NCBI GenBank assembly: GCA_017412265.1
Contig: JAFPYK010000276.1
Span: 1-10,268, forward strand
DNA: 10,268 bases
Origin: Lachnospiraceae bacterium
Lineage (GTDB): Bacteria; Bacillota; Clostridia; Lachnospirales; Lachnospiraceae
Direction of reading: 5' to 3'
The position numbers were made by a program, and so were the translations under genes. The stretch's first letter is position 1. Each line of letters opens with the position of its first letter. Shown here piece after piece: positions 1 to 6,393 of this stretch. The notes under the pieces are model-generated. The model searched no databases, had not been told where the DNA came from, and was given only the letters and a program-made list of their open reading frames with translations.

Positions 1-723
1 CAGGACCGGGATTGCCTTCGCGACGTCCGCGGCCCGGTCCACATAGATGTGGCAGACACCGTCCGCATGGCCCATCACCGGGATCTTCGTGTGATTCATG
101 ATATACTGGACAAATGCGTTCGACCCCCGCGGGATCAGGAGATCGACCTCCTTCTCGCACTCCAGCAGCTCATCGATCTCCGCGTGCGCGGTCACCTGCA
201 GCAGGCAGTTCTCCGGCAGCCTGGCCTCTCGGCAGGCCTCCACGATGAGCTCAAAGAGCGCCCGGTTCGTGCGGGCCGTCTCCTTGCCGCCCTTGAGCAC
301 CGCGCAGTTGCCGCTCTTGATGCAGAGCGAAGAGATCTGTACCAGGGCGTCCGGCCTCGCCTCGAAGATCACGCCGATCACGCCGATCGGCACGCTGACC
401 CGCGTCAGGATCAGCCCCTCGTCGAGCTCCCGCTGAAACTGCACACGCCCCACCGGATCCGGGAGTGTGGCAAGCTGCTTCAGCCCCTCGACGCAGCCCG
501 CAAGCTTCTTCTCATCGAACTTCAGCCGCTTCATCACCGCGGCGGACACACCGGCTCCCTCCGCGTACGCGAGGTCCTCGTGATTGGCCGCGAAGATCTC
601 CTCCCTGTGCTCATTTAAAGACTGCGCGATCCGAAGCAGCGCGTCATTTCTCACAGCCTCAGAAGCGGCCGCCATCTGCGGCGCCGCCAGCTTCATCTTC
701 CGGACCTCTTCTCTCACTGTCAT
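1..723 (-). CDS. proA: Glutamate-5-semialdehyde dehydrogenase (gamma-glutamyl phosphate reductase), 5' part only
   Basis: The second enzyme of proline biosynthesis; it reduces gamma-glutamyl phosphate to glutamate-5-semialdehyde with NADPH in the cytoplasm. Translating the minus strand from the ATG at 723 gives 241 residues open to the window edge, so the C-terminal part is outside. Family hallmarks are PIGVIGVIFEARPDA (about 112-126), KSGNCAVLKGGKETARTN (136-153), DLLIPRGSNAFVQYIM (194-209) and PVMGHADGVCHIYVD (215-229). The catalytic cysteine of this ALDH-superfamily enzyme lies further along and is not in the window. The start is supported by a purine-rich AGGGGGATGAG just upstream. The gene follows the terminator of the zinc-ribbon gene by about 80 nt, so it probably has its own promoter. 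proB is not directly upstream, so it must lie downstream or elsewhere. The identification is firm; only the end is missing. Confidence 0.95.
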   Translation of the reverse strand, partial: MTVREEVRKMKLAAPQMAAASEAVRNDALLRIAQSLNEHREEIFAANHEDLAYAEGAGVSAAVMKRLKFDEKKLAGCVEGLKQLATLPDPVGRVQFQRELDEGLILTRVSVPIGVIGVIFEARPDALVQISSLCIKSGNCAVLKGGKETARTNRALFELIVEACREARLPENCLLQVTAHAEIDELLECEKEVDLLIPRGSNAFVQYIMNHTKIPVMGHADGVCHIYVDRAADVAKAIPVL

Positions 724-752
724 CTGCTCATCCCCCTGTTGCGCTTTTGGTT

Positions 753-781
753 ATCCTAACACATTTTCCGAGGATTCACCA
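753..781 (-). promoter_or_regulatory. Possible proA promoter (extended -10)
   Basis: On the minus strand the gap before proA contains TGTTAGGAT, an extended -10 (TGn followed by TAGGAT at 758-753, 4 of 6 matches to consensus). The hexamer 17 nt upstream, TGGTGA at 781-776, matches the -35 consensus at only 3 positions. A promoter is expected here because a terminator sits just upstream, but the match is weak. Confidence 0.35.
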
Positions 782-804
782 CTGTTTCATGTGCAAATAA
801 ACTC

Positions 805-839
805 AAAAACCGCAGGACCCCTCGCCGGGAGCCCTGCGG
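805..839 (-). terminator. Intrinsic terminator of the zinc-ribbon gene
   Basis: On the minus strand, CCGCAGG (839-833) pairs with CCTGCGG (816-810), with partial extra pairing between CCC and GGG inside the loop, followed directly by TTTTT (809-805). It lies about 14 nt past the stop codon of the zinc-ribbon membrane protein gene and separates it from proA. Confidence 0.88.
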
Positions 840-852
840 CCGCACGTCTCAC

Positions 853-1842
853 TTATTGCTGCAATGTATACCCGTCTCTCACGGAGCGGATGTCCGCCTC
901 CATCTCCTGGGACGAGAGCCAGCCCGAGAACGATGAATAGATGGACAGCCCGTAGCTGTATCCCAGATGGAATCCCATCAGCGACCCGTAATTCGCCTGC
1001 AGCGTCTGTCCGTCAAGCACCTTCAGCATATCATAATAGCAGGCCTCATACACGGTCATGGAATCTCCGCCCGGCTTGTGAACCTCCACCGTATAGGCGT
1101 CATAGAGCACGTTCTTTTTATACTGGTTCGGGTCATCCGCGGTGTAGAGGTACACCCTCAGAGGCGTGATCACATAGTCTGTGACATAGCCCGTCGAGAC
1201 GATCTCGTCCCACTCCTTGTGAATCAGGCTCTCCGTGAAGGTGTGAATCTCCGCCAGATGGTCCTCTGTGAGATCCGCGGTCTCGTCGACCCATTCCGGC
1301 AGCCCCTCCACCGTATATTCCGCCTTCGAAGGCTCGAACCGGTAGCCGGGGTATGACCTTGCCTTCACCACGACGACGTCGCCGTTACGCAGGCCCTTCT
1401 CCGGAGCCGCCTCGAATTCCACCCCGCGAAGCTCTCCCTCCGCACGGTTCTCCAGGTGGATCTTACCCTCCCCGGAGTCCCCGCTGAAGGTCACCTGCAG
1501 GTCCGCAAACGGATTCACCTCCGTCGGGAAAAACATCCCGTGAAGAGGTCCCGAAGCCGGCAGCGCATTGAGCGCGATGATCACCAGGAGCACCGCCGCA
1601 CCGATCAGCCAGCCCTTTCTCTTCCTCCGGCGGATCCGCTTCTCCTCCTGCTCCGCCAGCTCCCGCTCCGCACGGGCCTTGCCCATCTGCCTCTCATACT
1701 CCAGCTTCTCGAAATCCTTCTTCTCGATCAGCATCTCATAATCGCAGTAAGGGCACACCGCGCGTCTGTGTTCCTCATCCAGTTTCATCGCAGCCCCGCA
1801 GGACGGGCACTGCAGCGTGATCGTTTTCACTTCTTCCTTCAA
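853..1842 (-). CDS. Zinc-ribbon single-pass membrane protein of unknown function
   Basis: A 329-residue protein. Residues 12-33 form a zinc ribbon with two cysteine pairs (CPSC at 12-15, CPYC at 30-33). A charged, probably helical stretch (about 40-76, rich in Glu, Arg and Lys) follows, then one membrane segment (about 78-94). By the positive-inside rule the ribbon is cytoplasmic and residues 100-329 are outside. The outer part contains a stretch (VTFSGDSGEGK ... LRNGDVVVVKA, about 115-165) resembling a module I recall from other Firmicutes zinc-ribbon membrane proteins. The rest is rich in Tyr and acidic residues. There is no catalytic motif. The start is unusual: no ATG is available before the cysteines. 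The choices are TTG at 1842, with GGAG about 12 nt upstream, or GTG at 1830, with AAGGA 4 nt upstream. It lies 92 nt after padR and may belong to that operon. A sensor or envelope-stress role is conceivable but not shown. Confidence 0.8.
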   Translation of the reverse strand: MKEEVKTITLQCPSCGAAMKLDEEHRRAVCPYCDYEMLIEKKDFEKLEYERQMGKARAERELAEQEEKRIRRRKRKGWLIGAAVLLVIIALNALPASGPLHGMFFPTEVNPFADLQVTFSGDSGEGKIHLENRAEGELRGVEFEAAPEKGLRNGDVVVVKARSYPGYRFEPSKAEYTVEGLPEWVDETADLTEDHLAEIHTFTESLIHKEWDEIVSTGYVTDYVITPLRVYLYTADDPNQYKKNVLYDAYTVEVHKPGGDSMTVYEACYYDMLKVLDGQTLQANYGSLMGFHLGYSYGLSIYSSFSGWLSSQEMEADIRSVRDGYTLQQ

Positions 1843-1877
1843 TTCTTCCCACTCTCCTGCAGACGGTATTCTCGGTC

Positions 1878-1899
1878 AGGACATCGGACCCGATGTCCT
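1878..1899. repeat. 22-bp palindrome between padR and the zinc-ribbon gene
   Basis: AGGACATCGG (1878-1887) and CCGATGTCCT (1890-1899) are perfect reverse complements separated by 2 bases. On the transcript this would form a stable hairpin with the innermost bases unpaired. No T-tract follows, so it is not a standard terminator. It may be an operator or an RNA-processing or stability element between padR and the next gene. It differs from the putative PadR operator at 3570-3616. Confidence 0.6.
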
Positions 1900-1934
1900 T
1901 TTCACAGAAATGATACGTCAAATCACCGTCACTT

Positions 1935-2264
1935 TCAACCCGAAACTCCTTGCTCCGGCGTCTCGGCGCACTCTGCGTCCTCCAGCATCTGCCGCAGGCG
2001 CTCCTGCTCCTGCGTAAGCATCTGCCTTCCCTTCTCCGCAATCACATACCACTTCTGGCGCCCCTCCTGCCTCGTCTGGCGGATCATACCGTTCTCCTCC
2101 AGCTTCGGAAGCAGGGCATAGAGCGTCCCCGGCCCGATGGTGATCCGGCCTGCCGAGATCGCCTTCACCTTGCCCATGACATCCACGCCGCAGCACTCCC
2201 TGGCCAGGGCCAGAAGCACGTAATACATAGGCTCTGTCAGTGTCTGAAACTGTTCTCTCGCCAT
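1935..2264 (-). CDS. PadR-family transcriptional regulator
   Basis: A 109-residue DNA-binding repressor-type protein. The winged-helix signature of the PadR family is clear: LTEPMYYVLLAL (9-20), a GVDVMGKV helix (26-33), and SAGRITIGPGTLYALLPKLEENGMI (37-61), which covers the recognition helix and the start of the wing, followed by KWYVIAEKGR (71-80) at the end of the wing. The glutamine- and arginine-rich tail (82-95) matches the C-terminal dimerisation helix of short PadR proteins. Length is normal for this subgroup. The ATG begins 2 nt after the TGA of the DUF2812 gene, and only a weak GGGG stands upstream, so translation is probably coupled. PadR proteins commonly repress their own operon. 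The paired palindromes overlapping the operon promoter (3570-3616) are the obvious candidate targets. The ligand is unknown. Confidence 0.93.
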   Translation of the reverse strand: MAREQFQTLTEPMYYVLLALARECCGVDVMGKVKAISAGRITIGPGTLYALLPKLEENGMIRQTRQEGRQKWYVIAEKGRQMLTQEQERLRQMLEDAECAETPEQGVSG

Positions 2265-2266
2265 CT

Positions 2267-3520
2267 TCAGTACCCCAGCTTCTCCCGCACCAGGCGGATC
2301 TCATCCTCAGAGAGCGGATGATCGACGCCCATCTGCAGCACCGCGTCCTCATACAGGACGTAATACGTAGCCACACCGGGCGCGAACGTGAGCGCCTCTG
2401 CGCCGCCCCAGGCATCCTCGGCTTGCACCATCCGGTCCCGTGATTCCTTCGTTAACGACTCCCATACGCTCCGCAGCAGCGCATCAGATTTCACCCGGTA
2501 GAGATAATAGAACAGCTCTCTCTCCTTCTGATCCCGGACCCGGTACACGAGCTTCTCTCCGAACACTGTCTTCGCAGCTGAGGCATCACCGAACAACGGC
2601 TCCGTCTCCTCCCCGGTCAGATCCGAGAGCTTCAGCGGCATCTGCTCCATCTGTCTGCGGCTCTCCTCCGTCACCGCCTCTGCAGGCTTCTGCACATTTA
2701 AAAACACCACGAAGAAAATCGCGAGGAACACGATCAGCCCATAGGCGATGGCAAGACCCCCTCGTGTCTCTTTTCCGGGGCGCAGCCACTCGAAGACCGC
2801 GCTTCCGGCGAGGATAAGTGCAAAGAGCACCCAGAAGTACGCATTGCCCCTCATGCTCCACAGGAGCAGCGCCACCAGGGCGGCTCCGACGGCCATCCAG
2901 ACATAATGTCCGATCCTATCCCCTCGCATCTCCCTGCAGAAGTCCGTGACTCCCTCCGAGATCTCCTCTCTCTTTTTCTTCCTCCAGCGGGCGAGAAGGA
3001 GAAGCTGCGTCCCCTGTCTTGCCAGCACGGCCAGAAATGCCAGCACGGCGATCAGCCGCACCGGATCGAACAGCGTCTCTTCCGGGATGCGAAGAAGCGA
3101 GAAAATATATGCTGCGATAACGATCAGCGTTCCCGTAAGCCCCTGAAGCACTCTCCCTCTCTCGGCCGCGCAGGCGGCCTCCAACTTCTCCTCCGGCGTC
3201 ACGATCGGAACCGCGTCCTCAGACACGCGCCGGAATACCACGAATCTCCGGTTGCTGTCCGCCATCTCCCAGCCGGCCGCCAGGCAGTACTCCGCATACT
3301 CTTCTGTCTCGATCCGCGGCACCTTGTCACTCTCCTGGTTCTTCAGGAAGACCTGCACATCGTAGGTCTCATCCGAAGGCTCGCCCTTCTCAAACACCAG
3401 CCCCATCCGCATCTCGCGGAAATGCCAGCCCTTGCTGGCCATCTCCTTCAGATATTCCGCAAACTCATCACACTGCGTATAGCGGTAATTCTTAAACACA
3501 CGCTTTGTTGATCTCTCCAT
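2267..3520 (-). CDS. DUF2812 multi-pass membrane protein
   Basis: A 417-residue membrane protein whose N-terminal domain (about 6-100) fits DUF2812: KRVFKNYRY, then YLKEMASKGWHF and a GLVFEKGEP strand, a YDVQVFL strand, and YCLAAGWEM followed by RRFVVFRR. Five hydrophobic segments follow at about 124-144, 155-176, 203-222, 228-246 and 255-276, then a roughly 140-residue C-terminal region rich in charged residues and probably outside the membrane. Molecular function is unknown; the family is regularly linked to PadR regulators, as here. Two starts are possible. ATG at 3568 has no ribosome site and sits immediately beside the second operator. ATG at 3520 follows GGATGGGAGAG and fits the usual beginning of DUF2812 proteins, so it is preferred; the longer form would add 16 residues. 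The gene is first in the operon; its stop codon lies 2 nt before padR. Confidence 0.85.
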   Translation of the reverse strand: MERSTKRVFKNYRYTQCDEFAEYLKEMASKGWHFREMRMGLVFEKGEPSDETYDVQVFLKNQESDKVPRIETEEYAEYCLAAGWEMADSNRRFVVFRRVSEDAVPIVTPEEKLEAACAAERGRVLQGLTGTLIVIAAYIFSLLRIPEETLFDPVRLIAVLAFLAVLARQGTQLLLLARWRKKKREEISEGVTDFCREMRGDRIGHYVWMAVGAALVALLLWSMRGNAYFWVLFALILAGSAVFEWLRPGKETRGGLAIAYGLIVFLAIFFVVFLNVQKPAEAVTEESRRQMEQMPLKLSDLTGEETEPLFGDASAAKTVFGEKLVYRVRDQKERELFYYLYRVKSDALLRSVWESLTKESRDRMVQAEDAWGGAEALTFAPGVATYYVLYEDAVLQMGVDHPLSEDEIRLVREKLGY

Positions 3521-3569
3521 CTCTCTCCCATCCGGCAGGCCTGCCTTGTGTGCAGCTTGCCTGCTCATT

Positions 3570-3584
3570 TATCGAGTATCGATA
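3570..3584. promoter_or_regulatory. Operator O2 (probable PadR site), downstream of the transcription start
   Basis: A 15-bp dyad, TATCGA-GTA-TCGATA, perfect apart from the 3-base centre. It repeats the core of the site at 3602-3616 (ATCGA-TAC-TCGAT), and the two centres are 32 bp apart, about three helical turns. It covers roughly +4 to +19 of the predicted transcript. That the downstream-encoded PadR binds it is an inference from position and gene content. Confidence 0.7.
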
Positions 3585-3594
3585 TTATGGTTAG

Positions 3595-3623
3595 ATCGTA
3601 ACATCGATACTCGATATTGTCAA
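3595..3623 (-). promoter_or_regulatory. Promoter of the DUF2812-padR operon
   Basis: On the minus strand a perfect -35 TTGACA (3623-3618) is separated by exactly 17 nt from TACGAT (3600-3595), a -10 with 4 of 6 consensus bases. Transcription would start near 3588. It lies just after the lipoprotein terminator. Its spacer is almost entirely occupied by operator O1, so a bound repressor would exclude RNA polymerase. Confidence 0.82.
3602..3616. promoter_or_regulatory. Operator O1 (probable PadR site) in the promoter spacer
   Basis: The 13-bp core ATCGA-TAC-TCGAT (3603-3615) is a perfect 5+5 dyad and is the reverse complement of the core of O2 at 3571-3583. It fills the 17-nt spacer between the -35 and -10 of the DUF2812-padR promoter. 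Binding by PadR is inferred. Confidence 0.72.
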
Positions 3624-3627
3624 GCAG

Positions 3628-3659
3628 AAAAAAAGCCGCGCACAGATCTCATGCGCGGC
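3628..3659 (-). terminator. Intrinsic terminator of the lipoprotein gene
   Basis: On the minus strand GCCGCGCA (3659-3652) pairs with TGCGCGGC (3642-3635) around a 9-nt loop and is followed by seven T (3634-3628). The perfect 8-bp GC-rich stem lies 8 nt after the lipoprotein stop codon and insulates the next operon. Confidence 0.93.
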
Positions 3660-3667
3660 CCGGCTGT

Positions 3668-4180
3668 TCATCTCTTCACGTAATGTGCCTGGTACGTCTG
3701 ATCCCCGGAGATCGTCCCCGGCGCAGGCTCCCACTCATACGTCCAACCCTCCTCCGGCTCGGGGAGAACATTCGGCCCGTACATCAGCGGATCTCTCCCG
3801 GAGAGCCCGGTCGTGACGTCCAGCACCGTCCCGTCCTCGTCCAGCCACGTCAGCGTAAACCGCTTATAACAGCTGAAGAAGTCAGGCACCAGCACCCTCG
3901 TATTCTCATCCGAAGCCTTCTCGTCCTCGAGCCACATCTCGAAGAAATAATCAAAATCCCCCTCCGAGGGCTTTGCCGGAAAGTCCCCCTTGTATGCCTC
4001 ATAGTAGCATTTTCTTCCGTCCTTCTCCAGAAGCTCTCTCTCGACCTCCGCCCGGTACAACTCGGTACCGTCCGGCATCCTCCAGATCAGTGTCACCTGC
4101 TTCGAAGGCTTCTTCGCACATCCGGAGAGGATCAGCACGGCAAGAAGGAATATCATCACACCCACTCGATATCTCTTCAT
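3668..4180 (-). CDS. Small lipoprotein with two InlB-type repeat units
   Basis: A 170-residue probable surface lipoprotein. A short basic start (MKRYR) and a hydrophobic stretch lead to a lipobox LSGC, with Cys21 as the expected lipidation site. The mature part looks like two diverged copies of one unit. The first (about 28-107) starts VTLIWRMPDGTEL and has YEAYKGDFPAKPSEG...YFFEMW. The second (about 107-170) starts FTLTWLDEDGTVLDV and has MYGPNVLPEPEEGWTYEWEP, then GTISGDQTYQAHYVKR. This resembles the InlB B-repeat / Listeria-Bacteroides repeat seen in Gram-positive surface proteins, which suggests a binding or spacer role rather than catalysis. The start at 4180 is chosen because AAGGAGGAGG lies 6 nt upstream; the in-frame ATG at 4201 precedes that site. 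The gene sits between two terminators, with no clear promoter of its own, so it may depend on read-through from tpiA. Confidence 0.82.
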   Translation of the reverse strand: MKRYRVGVMIFLLAVLILSGCAKKPSKQVTLIWRMPDGTELYRAEVERELLEKDGRKCYYEAYKGDFPAKPSEGDFDYFFEMWLEDEKASDENTRVLVPDFFSCYKRFTLTWLDEDGTVLDVTTGLSGRDPLMYGPNVLPEPEEGWTYEWEPAPGTISGDQTYQAHYVKR

Positions 4181-4217
4181 CACAGTCCTCCTCCTTGTCA
4201 TCTCATCTGCCCTGAAT

Positions 4218-4251
4218 AAAAAATGGCGGCAGAGAACCTGTCCCTGCCGCC
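4218..4251 (-). terminator. Intrinsic terminator of tpiA
   Basis: On the minus strand GGCGGCAG (4251-4244) pairs with CTGCCGCC (4232-4225) around an 11-nt loop, followed by A and six T (4223-4218). It lies 11 nt past the tpiA stop codon and ends the gapA-pgk-tpiA transcript. Confidence 0.92.
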
Positions 4252-4262
4252 TTGCCGCCGGA

Positions 4263-5012
4263 TTATTCCGGATTCACGATCTTGCCGAAGTCTGCCTTCA
4301 GAGAAGCGCCGCCGACTAAGCCGCCGTCGATGTCGGGCTTGCCGAAGAGCTCCTTCGCGTTGCCGCCGTTGACGGAGCCGCCGTACTGGATGCGGACCGC
4401 CTCAGCCGTCGCCTCGTCATAGATCTCAGCGATGCACGCACGGATCGCTCCGCAGACCTCTTCCGCCTGATCGGAGGTCGCGGTCTTGCCGGTACCGATC
4501 GCCCAGATCGGCTCATAAGCGATAACCATGGAGGCCACCTGCTCTGCGGTCACACCCTGCAGGTCGCACTTGATCTGCATGCGGATCCAGTCCAAAGTGA
4601 TGCCCATCTCGCGCTGCTCCAGAGACTCGCCGCAGCAGAGAATCGGGGTCAGACCGGCTTCCAGAGCCTTCTTCACCTTCTTGTTGAGCAGGGCGTCATC
4701 CTCTTTGAAGTAGTCTCTTCTCTCGGAATGACCGATGATGACGTACTCTACGCCGGCATCCTTTAACATCGCAGCAGAGATCTCGCCGGTGTAAGCACCC
4801 TTCTCCTCGAAGTACATGTTCTCAGCGCCGACCTTTACGTTGGTTCCCTTGACCGCCTCAACAACAGGGACGATATCGATGGCAGGTACGCAGTAGACCA
4901 CGTCCACCTCATCATTGACCACCAGGTCCTTTAACTGAGCGCACAGAGCAACAGCCTCGCTGGGAGTCATGTTCATCTTCCAGTTGCCGGCAACAATTCT
5001 TCTTCTAGCCAT
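4263..5012 (-). CDS. tpiA: Triosephosphate isomerase
   Basis: Interconverts dihydroxyacetone phosphate and glyceraldehyde-3-phosphate in glycolysis and gluconeogenesis. The 249 residues match the usual length of the single-domain TIM barrel. The active-site residues are present: Asn10 and Lys12 in AGNWKMN, the electrophile His95 in GHSERRDYF, and the catalytic base Glu167 in [15 protein letters not shown], which also covers the mobile loop 6. The phosphate-binding segments YGGSV (210-214) and [10 protein letters not shown] (229-238) are also present. The start at 5012 is chosen because AGAGGA lies about 8 nt upstream and residue 2 begins the normal N-terminus; the in-frame ATG at 5036 would add 8 atypical residues. 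It follows pgk by 83 nt and is the last glycolytic gene of the cluster. No phosphoglycerate mutase gene follows, unlike some Firmicutes clusters. Confidence 0.98.
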   Translation of the reverse strand: MARRRIVAGNWKMNMTPSEAVALCAQLKDLVVNDEVDVVYCVPAIDIVPVVEAVKGTNVKVGAENMYFEEKGAYTGEISAAMLKDAGVEYVIIGHSERRDYFKEDDALLNKKVKKALEAGLTPILCCGESLEQREMGITLDWIRMQIKCDLQGVTAEQVASMVIAYEPIWAIGTGKTATSDQAEEVCGAIRACIAEIYDEATAEAVRIQYGGSVNGGNAKELFGKPDIDGGLVGGASLKADFGKIVNPE

Positions 5013-5042
5013 ATTGAAATCCTCTTTTCTTAACAATCAACA

Positions 5043-5069
5043 CTCCACCCGGCACGAGGCCGGATGGAG
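5043..5069 (-). promoter_or_regulatory. Intercistronic hairpin between pgk and tpiA
   Basis: On the minus strand the arm at 5069-5059 (CTCCATCCGGC) pairs with the arm at 5053-5043 (GCCGGGTGGAG) around a 5-nt loop, giving 11 pairs with a single T-G wobble. There is no T-tract after it, only TGTTGATTGTT, so full termination is unlikely. It may mark a processing site or protect the 3' end of the upstream message. Confidence 0.65.
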
Positions 5070-5095
5070 CGGTGGGTTCTGTGGAAATGTACCGA

Positions 5096-6304
5096 TTATT
5101 TGTCCTGTGCAGCTGCCACACCAGGAAGCTCCTTGCCCTCTAAGAACTCGAGGGAAGCGCCGCCGCCGGTGGAGATGTGGGTCATCTTGTCGCCGAAACC
5201 AAGCTGGTTTACAGCCGCTGCAGAATCGCCGCCGCCGATGATGGTCGTAGCGTCGGTCTCAGCCAGAGCCTTCGCGACAGCGATGGTTCCTGCTGCCAGG
5301 ATCGGGTTCTCGAAGACGCCCATCGGTCCGTTCCAGACAACGGTCTTCGCGGACTTCACAGCCTCAGCATACAGCTCCTTGGTCTTCGGTCCGATATCCA
5401 TGCCCATCTTGTCGGCAGGGATCTTGTCGGCATCCACAACCTCGGTTGCGATCTCCGCATCGATCGGATCCGGGAACTCGGAAGTGACAACGGTATCGAC
5501 AGGAAGAAGAAGCTTCTTGCCCAGGCTCTCCGCCTTCTCCATCATCTCCTTGCAGTAGTCCACCTTGGTCTCGTCCAGCAGGGACTTGCCGACCTCATAG
5601 CCCTTCGCCTTAAGGAAGGTGTAGGCCATGCCGCCGCCGATGATCAGGGTATCGCACTTCTCCAGCAGGTTGGAGATGACATTTAACTTATCGGCAACCT
5701 TCGCGCCGCCGAGGATTGCAACGAACGGACGAACCGGATCGTTGACCGCATTGCCGAGGAAATCAATCTCTTTCTGCATCAGATAGCCAACAACCGCGGT
5801 GTCGACGAACTGGGTCACACCGACGTTGGAGCAGTGAGCTCTGTGAGCGGTACCGAACGCATCATTGACATAAACGTCGCAGATGGAAGCCAGATCCTTG
5901 GAGAAAGCCTCTCCGCACTTGGTCTCTTCCTTGCGGAAACGGGTGTTCTCAAGAAGGATGATGTCTCCGTCCTTCATCTCGGCGATCGCCTCGCGGACAT
6001 TCTCGCCGACGACATCCGGATTCGGAACGAACTTCACCTCCTGGCCGAGCAGCTCGGACAGGCGGACAGCGACAGGTGCCAGAGTCTTGGTCAGCTTATC
6101 TTCCTCGGTCTTCACCTTGCCCAGATGAGAGCAGAGAATGATCTTGCCGCCGTCGGCAACCAGCTTCTTGATGGTAGGCAGAGCCGCAACGAGACGGTTC
6201 TCATCGGTGATCACGCCGCCCTTTAACGGAACGTTGAAGTCGCAGCGAACCAGAACTCTCTTGCCCTTGACATTGATATCATCAACAGACTTTTTATTTA
6301 ACAT
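5096..6304 (-). CDS. pgk: Phosphoglycerate kinase
   Basis: Transfers phosphate from 1,3-bisphosphoglycerate to ADP, giving 3-phosphoglycerate and ATP, a substrate-level phosphorylation step of glycolysis. At 402 residues it has the normal bacterial length. Family motifs occur in order: RCDFNVP (20-26) and SHLGK (59-63) for substrate binding, LLENTRF (118-124), AFGTAHR (149-155), GGAKVADK (199-206), GPMGVFE (326-332), GGGDSA (357-362) and [14 protein letters not shown] (378-391) at the nucleotide and anion sites. ATG at 6304 has AAAGGAATC about 12 nt upstream. The C-terminus extends a few residues ([11 protein letters not shown]), as is common. It lies between gapA and tpiA, consistent with one operon. 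The hairpin just upstream leaves only about 26 nt for a promoter, so transcription probably reads through from gapA. Confidence 0.98.
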   Translation of the reverse strand: MLNKKSVDDINVKGKRVLVRCDFNVPLKGGVITDENRLVAALPTIKKLVADGGKIILCSHLGKVKTEEDKLTKTLAPVAVRLSELLGQEVKFVPNPDVVGENVREAIAEMKDGDIILLENTRFRKEETKCGEAFSKDLASICDVYVNDAFGTAHRAHCSNVGVTQFVDTAVVGYLMQKEIDFLGNAVNDPVRPFVAILGGAKVADKLNVISNLLEKCDTLIIGGGMAYTFLKAKGYEVGKSLLDETKVDYCKEMMEKAESLGKKLLLPVDTVVTSEFPDPIDAEIATEVVDADKIPADKMGMDIGPKTKELYAEAVKSAKTVVWNGPMGVFENPILAAGTIAVAKALAETDATTIIGGGDSAAAVNQLGFGDKMTHISTGGGASLEFLEGKELPGVAAAQDK

Positions 6305-6330
6305 AGTTCCAGATTCCTTTCACATAGATT

Positions 6331-6364
6331 AAAAGGGTCCGGTCCAATGTGAACCGGACCCCTT
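6331..6364 (-). terminator. Terminator-like hairpin between gapA and pgk
   Basis: On the minus strand GGGTCCGGT (6361-6353) pairs perfectly with ACCGGACCC (6343-6335) around a 9-nt loop. The stem is lengthened by A-T and G-T pairs at the base and followed by TTTTAATCT. The T-tract is short. As it sits inside an apparent operon, partial termination, giving more gapA than pgk-tpiA transcript, is a reasonable reading. Confidence 0.78.
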
Positions 6365-6393
6365 GGGATCAAATGTTTCTTCTCCTGCGCAGA

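Noticed and set aside
49..618. Plus-strand open frame of 189 codons at the left end
   Set aside because: It is antisense to proA, whose minus-strand translation carries all family motifs up to the window edge.
1895..1918. A promoter for the zinc-ribbon gene from TTGACG on the minus strand
   Set aside because: The hexamer 17 nt downstream is GGACAT, with only 2 consensus matches; the support is too weak to list.
1775..2041. Minus-strand frame overlapping the end of padR and the start of the zinc-ribbon gene, with a protein-like middle; a possible frameshifted padR tail
   Set aside because: PadR already has a normal length with its own stop codon, the extra frame runs into the zinc-ribbon coding region, and no ribosome site precedes it.
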